From: an uncultured Eubacteriales bacterium
GTDB taxonomy: Bacteria; Bacillota; Clostridia; Oscillospirales; CAG-272
Assembly (NCBI GenBank): GCA_900555785.1
Contig: USMO01000100.1
Location: 1-6,333 of the forward strand
Direction of reading: 5' to 3'
DNA length: 6,333 bases
Below the pieces are notes generated by a model, which was not told where the DNA came from, ran no database searches, and worked only from the letters and a program-made list of their open reading frames with translations. The position numbers were made by a program, and so were the translations under genes. This document shows, one piece after another, positions 1 to 5,524 of this stretch (the first letter of the stretch is position 1; each line of letters starts with the position of its first letter).

Positions 1-624
1 TGGCAGGTCGGCGCGCCCGGGGTTTGTGCGCGGGGGGTCATACAGCGCCTGCTTCAGCCCCATCAGGTGCTCCTCGCCTGCGCCGACCAGGACGAGCGTC
101 CCCCCGTCCCGCAGCACGCGGCAGAACTCTTCCTCGGCACATGGCGCGAACAAGTTCGTCACCGCATCAAAGCAGCCGTCCGCAACCGGCACTTCAAACA
201 GACTGCACACGGCAAAACCCGCGCCGCTTCCGGTCCGTTTTGCCTCCTTTGCCGCATGGTCGATGCCGTCCCGCGACAGATCGATTCCGAGAATGGTCCG
301 TCCCGGCGCCATGCGGTTGGTGTAGTAGCCCTCTCCGCATCCGGCGTCCAGGACGGTCGCCGCGCCGAGTTCGGCGAGAATCTCCCTCACCCGGTCGGAT
401 AGCGGCTGATAGTACCCCGCCGAGAGAAACGTGCTCCTGGCGCGCACGGCGGCTTTGGCATCACCGGTCTTTCCGTCGCGGGAAAAATTGAGATACCCGC
501 TGCGGGAAAAATCGTAGCAATGCCGCTTGACACCATGACAGAAAAAGCTCTTTCCGTCGGCTGTTTGCTCCCCCGCCGCGCCGCAGACCGGGCAGCGAAG
601 CAGTGCTTCTACCTCTGTTGTCAT
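1..624 (-). CDS. rlmA: RlmA-like 23S rRNA (guanine-N1)-methyltransferase, 3' end cut by window
   Basis: The 208 visible residues match the RlmA family, SAM-dependent enzymes that methylate N1 of a guanine in the hairpin 35 region of 23S rRNA (G745 in Gram-negative RlmA(I), G748 in Gram-positive RlmA(II)/TlrB). Seen in the sequence: an N-terminal zinc-finger-like start with C11-x2-C14 and C29 followed by H35/C36; an RSGYLNF block (42-47) like the family's EGYVNL; the FLxAGYYQPL block (66-75); SAM motif I, LDAGCGEGYYT (92-102); the acidic strand end D115; and the NLFAPC block (157-162) at the place of the family's IYAPC. The stop codon lies outside the window; the family is usually about 270-280 residues, so roughly the last quarter is missing. 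The start is supported by AGGAG seven bases upstream and by a 4-base ATGA overlap with the kinase gene, so translation is probably coupled to it. The exact target base cannot be told from this sequence. Confidence 0.88.
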   Translation of the reverse strand, partial: MTTEVEALLRCPVCGAAGEQTADGKSFFCHGVKRHCYDFSRSGYLNFSRDGKTGDAKAAVRARSTFLSAGYYQPLSDRVREILAELGAATVLDAGCGEGYYTNRMAPGRTILGIDLSRDGIDHAAKEAKRTGSGAGFAVCSLFEVPVADGCFDAVTNLFAPCAEEEFCRVLRDGGTLVLVGAGEEHLMGLKQALYDPPRTNPGRADLP

Positions 625-2162
625 CCGTTTTCTCCTGATTCCGTTTGTGGCGTGTCCTCCGGCGGCGCCGAAATCGGCAATTCAAACCAGAACACCGACC
701 CCCGCCCGACCTCGCTCTCCACGCCGTATGCCGCGTTGTGGACCTCCAGAATCTCCTTTGCGATGGAGAGCCCAAGTCCGGTTCCGATGCGCGCGATGCG
801 ATGCACTTTGTCTACCTTATAATAGCGGTCCCAAATCAGCGGCAGCTCGTCGGCAGGGATTCCTGCGCCGGTGTCGCACACCTCGATGCGGACCTTCTCT
901 CCGCTCACCTTTTGCCGCACGGTAACCGACAGGTCTTCGCCTGTATAGTTGATTGCGTTGTTGATCAGATTGTACACCACCTGCAACAGCATGCCCCGGT
1001 CGGCAAAGACCGGCACATCCCGGTCGGTCTCCAGCCGGACGGTGTAGCCCTGCGCTTTGGTGAACGCCTCGTAGCGCGTCAGGACTTCGCGGATGGCGGC
1101 AGTCAGATCGAAAAATTCCATAATCGGGCAACGCACGCCCGACTGAATCCGGGACAGGTCCAGCAGATCGCTGACCAGTTCGGACAGGTGCTCGGTCTCG
1201 TCGATGATTACCTGAATGTTCTCCGGCGTATTCTCACCCGGAATATCCCGCATCGTCTCGCCGTAGCCGCGAATCAGCGTCAGCGGTGTGCGCAGGTCGT
1301 GCGAGATGTTGGCAATCAGCTCTTTCTGCAGCTGATCGGTGCGGGAAAGTTCCTGCGCGGCGAAGGACAGCGACGCGGCAAGTTCCTGCGTTTCCAGGTA
1401 GCCCCGGTCGTCCTCAAACTGCGCGTTATAGTTCCCCGCTGCCAGCTGCTTTGCGGCTGCGTTCATGCGGATGATCGGCTTGGTGATGTGATGGGAGATG
1501 ACCAGCGTCAGGAAGAGCGCCGAGAGGAACATAATCAGGCTCAGCCAGAACAGCTGATGCTGGATGGTGCGCACGGTTGCGTCCAGCGGCACCAGCGAAG
1601 TGCTCATCAGAATCAGATACTGCGTATTATCCACGCTGCAGAGCCGGACTGACAAAAGGCTCATCATCTCGGCTGTCACGCCTTCCTCCGCACAGGTGCC
1701 GGTCAGCTCCTGCCAGAAGTTCTGCGTCACCTCGTAGCCGCCGAAGGTGACCTTGGTCAGGTAGCTCCCCCCTGCGGCAGACGCCCGGCAGTAAAGCTCC
1801 TCCATGCGGTCTGAGGGAATGCCCCACATGCCGCTGCCGCCGGTCCCGGAGTTTTGCGAAACGATTTTGGTCGCGTCTCTGCCGTCAATCCGGTAGACCG
1901 ACACCGAAATCAACTCATTTACTGCCACCCGGAAAGCCGTATCCGACAGCGTGTCGTCCGCTACAGCTGCGACCAACAGGTCCCCCGCTGTTTCCAGGTC
2001 CCGCCGGCGCACTTGCTCGTAGACCACGTTGATCAGCACGACCTCGAACAGCCAGAACAGAAAGAGGATGACCAACAGAAAGCAGAGGATGGCGCGCGTC
2101 AGGTAGCCCCAAAGGCTCATGCGGAGCTTTTTGCTTTTGTTGCGTTCGCCTGCGGTGCTCAT
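621..2162 (-). CDS. Membrane sensor histidine kinase (HAMP-HisKA-HATPase_c)
   Basis: A 513-residue transmembrane kinase that should autophosphorylate on histidine and pass phosphate to the regulator encoded just upstream. Domains seen: a short basic cytoplasmic N-terminus, membrane segment 1 (about 22-48), an extracytoplasmic sensor region (about 49-203) with no recognised fold, membrane segment 2 (about 204-223), HAMP linker (about 224-276, with the conserved proline P229), HisKA with the H-box ISHDLRTPL (phospho-acceptor H288), and an ATPase domain with N-box (398-407), G1 box D430-x-G-x-G434 and G2 box GTGLGL (460-465). The C-terminal 15 or so residues are acidic and look unstructured. The sensor region contains three cysteines (C125, C157, C175). 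The start overlaps the regulator's stop by ATGA, with GAGGGG very close upstream; M15 as an alternative start has no ribosome site. All catalytic motifs are intact. The signal sensed is unknown. Confidence 0.95.
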   Translation of the reverse strand: MSTAGERNKSKKLRMSLWGYLTRAILCFLLVILFLFWLFEVVLINVVYEQVRRRDLETAGDLLVAAVADDTLSDTAFRVAVNELISVSVYRIDGRDATKIVSQNSGTGGSGMWGIPSDRMEELYCRASAAGGSYLTKVTFGGYEVTQNFWQELTGTCAEEGVTAEMMSLLSVRLCSVDNTQYLILMSTSLVPLDATVRTIQHQLFWLSLIMFLSALFLTLVISHHITKPIIRMNAAAKQLAAGNYNAQFEDDRGYLETQELAASLSFAAQELSRTDQLQKELIANISHDLRTPLTLIRGYGETMRDIPGENTPENIQVIIDETEHLSELVSDLLDLSRIQSGVRCPIMEFFDLTAAIREVLTRYEAFTKAQGYTVRLETDRDVPVFADRGMLLQVVYNLINNAINYTGEDLSVTVRQKVSGEKVRIEVCDTGAGIPADELPLIWDRYYKVDKVHRIARIGTGLGLSIAKEILEVHNAAYGVESEVGRGSVFWFELPISAPPEDTPQTESGENG

Positions 2163-2851
2163 TGCCCCTCGAAGCGATAGCCCACACCACGCAGGGTTAC
2201 GATATAGCTTGCGTAGCGTCCCAGGCTCTTGCGCAGCAGTTTGATGTGCGTATCCAGCGTCCGGGCATCGCCGTAAAAGTCATAGCCCCAGACCTCGCAG
2301 AGCAGCTTTTCCCGCGAGAGCGCGATGTTGCGGTTGGAGAGCAGGTAGAAGAACAGGTCGTATTCTTTGGGCGACATTTCCACGCGCTTGCCGTCGATAT
2401 AGACCAGCCGTGCGGTCAGGTCTGCCTTCAGCCCGCCGTTGTCCAGCTCCACCACAACGTTCGGCTGGTTGGCGGTGGTCGGGTCCTTCTTCGCAACGCG
2501 CTTCATAATCGCGTCCACACGGAGCATCAGCTCCTTCGGAGAGAAGGGTTTGACCACGTAGTCATCGATGCCGACCTCAAAGCCATTGATGCGGTCGTAC
2601 TCCTCGCCGCGTGCCGACAGCATGATAATCGGCGTCTGGGTGGTCTTACGGATTTCCCGGCAAGCCGAGAAGCCGTCCAGCTCGGGCATCATGATGTCCA
2701 TGATGATGATGTCATAGGTATTGGAGCGGCACAGCAGCACCGCCTGCATGCCGTCGGCTGCCTCGGTGACCTCGTGCCCCTCGAACTCGGCATACTTGCG
2801 GATAATCCCGCGGATGCGGGCTTCGTCGTCAACAACCAGAATATGATACAT
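2159..2851 (-). CDS. OmpR/PhoB-family response regulator
   Basis: A 230-residue DNA-binding response regulator. The receiver domain (about 2-117) has the acidic pair D8/D9, phospho-acceptor D52 in IMDIMMPELDG, switch residue S79 in the LSA block, aromatic switch Y98 and the conserved K101 before PF. The C-terminal winged-helix domain (about 133-228) shows the family pattern: the MSPKEYDL block, REKLL and VWGYDF, the recognition-helix stretch RTLDTHIKLLRKSLG and the wing RGVGYRFE. Length and every key residue are standard for the family. It lies 46 bases after the htrA-like gene and overlaps the kinase gene by 4 bases, so it is that kinase's partner. The ribosome site is weak (AGGCAGGA), about 8 bases before the ATG, which may keep its level below that of the protease. 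By family it should bind direct repeats upstream of its target genes; htrA is the obvious candidate target, by inference only. Confidence 0.96.
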   Translation of the reverse strand: MYHILVVDDEARIRGIIRKYAEFEGHEVTEAADGMQAVLLCRSNTYDIIIMDIMMPELDGFSACREIRKTTQTPIIMLSARGEEYDRINGFEVGIDDYVVKPFSPKELMLRVDAIMKRVAKKDPTTANQPNVVVELDNGGLKADLTARLVYIDGKRVEMSPKEYDLFFYLLSNRNIALSREKLLCEVWGYDFYGDARTLDTHIKLLRKSLGRYASYIVTLRGVGYRFEGQ

Positions 2852-2881
2852 GATTCCGTCCTGCCTTTATGGTTATTTTTT

Positions 2882-2895
2882 CGGTCTTCCGACCG
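2882..2895 (-). other. Small hairpin with a GGAA tetraloop between htrA-like and regulator genes
   Basis: On the minus-strand transcript, 5-bp arms CGGTC/GACCG enclose the loop GGAA (GNRA class), only three bases after the htrA-like stop codon. It is followed by A residues, not U, so it does not look like an intrinsic terminator in the direction of the operon. It may be a minor mRNA processing or stability element between the protease and the regulator, or chance. Confidence 0.35.
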
Positions 2896-2897
2896 GT

Positions 2898-4211
2898 TCA
2901 GTCTGTAAATTGGACGCTTGTTCCCGTTGCGACATCGGTGGGAACATACTGCCGGATCTCAAAGGACACGGTCTTCTCCTCCGAGGAGCCACGCCGGTAG
3001 GTCAGCGTCAGGGTATCCCCTGCCTTCAGCCCCGCAACCGCCGCTTCGTATTCGGCTTCGGTGCTGACCGCCTGACCGTTGACTGTCAGGATGCGGTCGC
3101 GGTTCTTCAGGTCCTCGCAGTATTTGGAGGACACGACATACAGCCCGGTTTCGGTCAGGTTATACCGCCATTTATACACCTGGAGGTTGCTCTGGTTGAC
3201 CTCGACAAAGCTGATGCCGATGTCCGGAATGCCCTGGACGTAGCCATACTGAATCAGGTCCTTTTCAACCTCATAAGCGGTGTCGATCGGGATGGCGAAC
3301 GCCAGCCCCTCCACGCCGGATTTTGCATACTTGGCATTGACGATGCCGACCAGCTCGCCCTTGAGATTGAAGAGCCCGCCTCCGGAGTTGCCGGAGTTGA
3401 TTGCCGCGTTGGTCTGCAGCAGCGTCATGGTGCCGTTATCGGTCTGGACGGTCCGCGCCTTGGCGCTGATGATGCCGTCTGTCACGGTCCCGCCCAGGGT
3501 CCCCAGCGGGTTGCCGATGGCGACCACGTGCTCGCCGACCACCAGATTTTCGCTGATGCCGTGTGTTGCTGCGGTCAGTGGCTCCGCCTTCTGCGGGGTG
3601 ATTTTCAGGACTGCCAGATCGGTTGCGGAATCGGTTCCCACGCGCGTTGCGAGGTAGGGGTTTGCGCAGCCGTTGACGGTGACCGAAATTTTGGTTGCGC
3701 CATCGACCACGTGATTACAGGTCAGGATATAGCCCTCGGTTGAGATAATCACGCCGCTGCCTGCGCTGGTGCTGTAGCCGGAGGAGGCGTTGATGACCAC
3801 GACCGCGTCCTGGACCATCCGCACGACCGACGAAATGGAGTAAGCGTCCTCCCCTGCCGAGCCGTACGGGGAAAAAGTCTCATCCGAACGGTTGAGGATG
3901 GATGACGGGTTCTTATTCAGCAGAGTACTGGAATCGGGCGCCGGGACCGATGTGTTATTCGATGCGCTCTTGACGATGCTGTCGTATGCCATGGTTGCGC
4001 CGCCAACGCCTGCCGCAAAGGACAACACCACGCACAGCAGCACGGTCAGCACCGAAACGCCCGCGCCCTTCCGCTTCGGCTTCTGGGGTTTCCATTCCGG
4101 TCCGTTTCCCGACGGCTCGTAGCTGTATGTGTACCCGCCCCCTGGCTGACCGTTCTGTCCCGCCGGACCTGTGTCAAAGCTCATACGGTCGGATTTCTGA
4201 TCTTCGAACAT
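2898..4211 (-). CDS. HtrA/DegP-like membrane-anchored serine protease with one PDZ domain
   Basis: A 437-residue S1C-family protease, expected to degrade or refold damaged proteins on the outer face of the membrane. Seen: a hydrophilic Gly/Tyr/Pro-rich cytoplasmic tail (1-40) ending in a basic patch KPQKPKRK, a single membrane segment (about 52-76), a Ser/Asn-rich linker (80-115), a trypsin-like domain (about 125-315) and a PDZ domain (about 328-420). The triad is H167 (TCNHVVDG), D198 (ATDLAVLKI) and S276 (GNSGGGL), so it should be active. The GNSGGGL motif has glycine where many relatives have proline. Start: the reading frame is open upstream to an ATG at 4439, but the ATG at 4211 has AAAGGAG eight bases before it, and the extra residues would read through the promoter and a repeat. 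It is the first gene of the minus-strand unit and precedes a two-component pair, an arrangement recalling CssRS/HtrB of Bacillus and CiaRH/HtrA of streptococci. Whether it corresponds to HtrA, HtrB or HtrC of Bacillus cannot be told. Confidence 0.94.
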   Translation of the reverse strand: MFEDQKSDRMSFDTGPAGQNGQPGGGYTYSYEPSGNGPEWKPQKPKRKGAGVSVLTVLLCVVLSFAAGVGGATMAYDSIVKSASNNTSVPAPDSSTLLNKNPSSILNRSDETFSPYGSAGEDAYSISSVVRMVQDAVVVINASSGYSTSAGSGVIISTEGYILTCNHVVDGATKISVTVNGCANPYLATRVGTDSATDLAVLKITPQKAEPLTAATHGISENLVVGEHVVAIGNPLGTLGGTVTDGIISAKARTVQTDNGTMTLLQTNAAINSGNSGGGLFNLKGELVGIVNAKYAKSGVEGLAFAIPIDTAYEVEKDLIQYGYVQGIPDIGISFVEVNQSNLQVYKWRYNLTETGLYVVSSKYCEDLKNRDRILTVNGQAVSTEAEYEAAVAGLKAGDTLTLTYRRGSSEEKTVSFEIRQYVPTDVATGTSVQFTD

Positions 4212-4215
4212 AAAA

Positions 4216-4226
4216 AGAACTCCTTT
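4216..4226 (-). promoter_or_regulatory. Ribosome binding site of the htrA-like gene
   Basis: The minus strand reads GAAAAGGAG, then eight bases, then the ATG at 4211. This is a near-ideal Shine-Dalgarno site and it decides the start: the longer in-frame alternative at 4439 has no comparable site and would place coding sequence over the promoter. Confidence 0.85.
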
Positions 4227-4266
4227 TCTCAGGGACGCTACGCAGAACGCCCCAGAATATAAGCAA

Positions 4267-4295
4267 AGTATAGCCTTTGAATGTGAAGATTGCAT
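4267..4295 (-). promoter_or_regulatory. Probable sigma-A promoter of the htrA-regulator-kinase-rlmA unit
   Basis: On the minus strand a -10 box TATACT (4272-4267; one mismatch to TATAAT) lies 17 bases from a weak -35 ATGCAA (4295-4290; three matches to TTGACA). Transcription would start near 4260, giving a leader of about 48 bases with the ribosome site in its end. The poor -35 box is what one expects of an activator-dependent promoter, for instance one driven by the OmpR-type regulator of this operon, but no clear pair of direct repeats could be assigned. The AT-rich stretch 4300-4345 is the place to look. Confidence 0.5.
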
Positions 4296-4334
4296 GATGT
4301 TGGCAGAAAAAATCGCTGAATATCCCGAAAATGC

Positions 4335-4363
4335 TTGCTTTTGCTCGGCTGGTTTGGTATAAT
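4335..4363 (+). promoter_or_regulatory. Probable plus-strand promoter with extended -10, facing queG
   Basis: TTGCTT (4335-4340), a 17-base spacer, then TGGTATAAT (4355-4363): a perfect -10 hexamer with an upstream TG, the extended -10 form that needs little -35 contact. Transcription would begin near 4370 and run through the whole palindrome into the QueG-like gene, giving a structured leader of about 300 bases. The -10 box coincides with the outer end of the left palindrome arm, so it may be a part of the repeat element rather than the native promoter of the gene. Confidence 0.45.
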
Positions 4364-4378
4364 GTAAGGTAGAAGACC

Positions 4379-4393
4379 TTGGGCGTTGCCCAA
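4379..4393 (+). repeat. Left-arm hairpin A (small GC stem)
   Basis: TTGGGC and GCCCAA form a perfect 6-bp stem around a GTT loop. The counterpart in the right arm (4612-4630) is longer by G-C pairs yet still perfectly paired, so the pairing is preserved although the sequence has changed. Confidence 0.7.
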
Positions 4394-4398
4394 ACCTA

Positions 4399-4430
4399 CT
4401 TAGGGAACTTCTTGAAAGAAGTTCCCTAAG
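4399..4430 (+). repeat. Left-arm hairpin B (13-bp perfect stem)
   Basis: CTTAGGGAACTTC (4399-4411) pairs perfectly with GAAGTTCCCTAAG (4418-4430) around the loop TTGAAA. There is no run of T on either side, so it is not a conventional intrinsic terminator in either direction. Confidence 0.85.
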
Positions 4431-4487
4431 AACCCTCAAGAACTTTCACTAAGGGGGAGTTTATTGCTTGATTCTTTGTGTGCGGTG

Positions 4488-4505
4488 ATTTCGGATAGCC
4501 GAAAT
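4488..4505. repeat. Central 7-bp hairpin near the palindrome's axis
   Basis: ATTTCGG and CCGAAAT (4488-4494, 4499-4505) form a perfect 7-bp stem with the loop ATAG. It sits about seven bases off the geometric centre of the large palindrome and would cap the long fold-back structure. Confidence 0.6.
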
Positions 4506-4573
4506 GTCTACATAAAATCTGTACACACCGAAAAATCGGCTTCGAAATCCCCTTGGGGCAAGTTCTTGGGGTT

Positions 4574-4606
4574 CTTAGGGGGCTTCTCCGAAAGAAGCCC
4601 CCTAAG
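4574..4606 (-). repeat. Right-arm hairpin B (13-bp perfect stem)
   Basis: CTTAGGGGGCTTC (4574-4586) pairs perfectly with GAAGCCCCCTAAG (4594-4606) around a 7-base loop. Compared with the left-arm copy, the two central A-T pairs have become G-C pairs on both sides of the stem. No T run follows on either strand. Confidence 0.85.
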
Positions 4607-4611
4607 CGGGG

Positions 4612-4630
4612 CTTGGGGCGGCGCCCCAAG
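4612..4630 (-). repeat. Right-arm hairpin A (8-bp GC stem)
   Basis: CTTGGGGC and GCCCCAAG pair perfectly over 8 bp with the loop GGC. It is the mirrored counterpart of 4379-4393. Confidence 0.75.
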
Positions 4631-4643
4631 GTCTTACACTCCC

Positions 4644-4672
4644 ATTATACCATAAAACCCGGAGGAATAAAA
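4644..4672 (-). promoter_or_regulatory. Possible minus-strand promoter at the right end of the palindrome
   Basis: On the minus strand the right arm begins with TATGGTATAATG: an extended -10 (TGGTATAAT) with, 17 bases upstream, the poor -35 TTTTAT. It mirrors the left-arm promoter and would transcribe inward, across the palindrome, toward the htrA-like operon. It overlaps the ribosome site of the QueG-like gene on the other strand. A match to -10 alone is weak evidence. Confidence 0.3.
4661..4665 (+). promoter_or_regulatory. Ribosome binding site of the QueG-like gene
   Basis: GGAGG lies ten bases before the ATG at 4676 and thirteen before a second ATG at 4679. It favours the 4676 start and argues against the in-frame upstream ATG at 4553, which lies inside the palindrome. 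Confidence 0.8.
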
Positions 4673-4675
4673 GAG

Positions 4676-5524
4676 ATGATGGAATATTTGTCCGAATATT
4701 TTTTGCAAAGGGGGATCCGGCTGTATGCGCCGATTCCGCTGAGCACCTGCCGGGTTACGAAAAGCTACCTTTTGGAGCGCGCGGAGATCGCGCCGACAGA
4801 GGGCACGGCAGTCATGCTCGCCATCCCCTACTTCACCAAAGCAGCCGCAAGCCCGGAGCGCAACCTTTCGGCTTACGCGGTGCCGAGAGACTACCACCTG
4901 TTCTTCCGGGACCTGTTTGACGATCTCCTGCCGCGCCTGCGCGCAGAATTTCCGGAGGACCGCTTTGCAGGATTTGCGGACCATTCCCCCATCGACGAGC
5001 GGGACGCAGCCGCGCGGGCGGGGCTGGGCATCATCGGGCAGAACGGCATGCTCATCACAGAACCCTACTCCTCCTATGTCTTCCTCGGCGAACTCATCAC
5101 CACACAAAACATTCCCTGCCAACCGCAGAACATCCGGGTCTGCGAGGGCTGCGGCATCTGCCAACGCGCCTGCCCGATGACGGAGATCGGAAACTGTCTC
5201 TCGGCGCTCACCCAAAAGAAGGGAGAACTGACCGAACAGGAGGCTGCAGCCATCCGGCGCTATGGCAGCGTCTGGGGCTGCGACATCTGCGGCGAGGTCT
5301 GCCCGCATACGCGCCGCGCCCTGGAGAGCGGGACCGTCTATAGTGAAATCCCGTTCTTTGAGCAGGAAACCATTACCCGCCTTACCCTTGCAAAGCTGGA
5401 CGGCATGAGCGACGAAACCTTTGCAACGCGCGCCTTCGCATGGCGCGGCAGAAAAACCATCCGGCGCAATCTCTGCCTGTTCGACATCGATGCCGGAGAG
5501 AAACGGGAGGAACCGGAATGCTGA
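4676..5524 (+). CDS. queG: QueG-like epoxyqueuosine reductase, short form with two [4Fe-4S] sites
   Basis: QueG is a cobalamin-dependent enzyme that reduces epoxyqueuosine at tRNA position 34 to queuosine. This 282-residue protein shows the family's parts: an N-terminal DUF1730-like region (about 1-110), the block ADHSPIDER with D102 at the place of the catalytic aspartate, the AGLGIIGQNGMLI block (115-127) and FLGEL (136-140). It then has an eight-cysteine double-cluster ferredoxin region: C156-x2-C159-x2-C162-x3-C166-P, C174 in NCLS, then C202-x2-C205-x3-C209-P. Full-length QueG of Bacillus is about 380 residues; here the C-terminal helical-repeat part is missing, so this is either a naturally short QueG or a paralogue with another substrate. 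No other queuosine gene is in view. The start is set by GGAGG ten bases upstream. Its 3' end overlaps addB by 7 bases (ATGCTGA), so the two are co-transcribed. The family is certain, the substrate less so. Confidence 0.8.
   Translation: MMEYLSEYFLQRGIRLYAPIPLSTCRVTKSYLLERAEIAPTEGTAVMLAIPYFTKAAASPERNLSAYAVPRDYHLFFRDLFDDLLPRLRAEFPEDRFAGFADHSPIDERDAAARAGLGIIGQNGMLITEPYSSYVFLGELITTQNIPCQPQNIRVCEGCGICQRACPMTEIGNCLSALTQKKGELTEQEAAAIRRYGSVWGCDICGEVCPHTRRALESGTVYSEIPFFEQETITRLTLAKLDGMSDETFATRAFAWRGRKTIRRNLCLFDIDAGEKREEPEC
5505..5510 (+). promoter_or_regulatory. Ribosome binding site of addB inside the end of queG
   Basis: GGGAGG lies seven bases before the ATG at 5518 and inside the last codons of the upstream gene. 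It fixes the addB start and indicates coupled translation. Confidence 0.75.

Larger units (their letters stand above)
4355..4652. repeat. About 298-base imperfect palindrome (fold-back, MITE-like element)
   Basis: The two halves are imperfect reverse complements. Matching blocks, left position then mirrored right position: TGGTATAATG (4355-4364; 4643-4652), AAGACCTTGGG (4373-4383; 4625-4635), the 13-bp hairpin stems (4399-4430; 4574-4606), CCCTAAGAACCC (4424-4435), CAAGAACTT (4437-4445) and AAGGGG before 4458. Weaker mirrored matches continue inward, for example GATT at 4470-4473 against AATC at 4534-4537, and GTGTG at 4478-4482 against CACAC at 4524-4528. The centre is near 4503. No reading frame with gene-like character and no transposase are present inside. 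No target-site duplication of three or more bases is evident at the ends. The right end stops eight bases before the GGAGG of the QueG-like gene. It could be a non-autonomous mobile element, a pair of inverted intergenic repeats, or a structured leader RNA. Confidence 0.75.

Noticed and set aside
645..1652. Long open frame on the plus strand opposite the kinase gene
   Set aside because: It lies wholly antisense to a kinase with all catalytic motifs intact, has no family resemblance and has low-complexity His/Gln/Arg composition typical of the reverse strand of GC-rich genes.
2162..3743. Two long plus-strand open frames opposite the regulator and protease genes
   Set aside because: Same reason: they are mirror frames of well-recognised genes, with no ribosome site and no domain.
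4300..4345. Regulator binding repeats upstream of the htrA promoter (AGCATTTTC and AGCGATTTTTTC)
   Set aside because: The similarity is loose and the spacing of about 18 bases does not match the 10-11 base period usual for OmpR-type sites.
4212..4439. N-terminal extension of the protease starting at 4439
   Set aside because: It would translate the palindrome hairpin and the promoter, lacks a ribosome site, and the ATG at 4211 has a strong one.
4490..4518. Internal plus-strand promoter TTCGGA - 17 bases - TAAAAT
   Set aside because: Only three of six -35 matches, it overlaps the central hairpin, and AT-rich six-base matches of this quality occur by chance.
4399..4630. Hairpins in the palindrome as ordinary rho-independent terminators
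   Set aside because: No T run follows any of the stems on either strand, and the flanking genes diverge from this region, so there is no upstream gene whose transcript needs ending here.
4345..4662. Target-site duplication flanking the palindrome
   Set aside because: The bases just outside the ends (GGTT on the left, TAAAA on the right) show no direct repeat of three or more bases, so insertion by transposition is not proven.
4553..4675. N-terminal extension of the QueG-like protein starting at 4553
   Set aside because: The extension is the Arg/Gly/Pro-rich translation of the repeat arm; GGAGG at 4661-4665 selects 4676.
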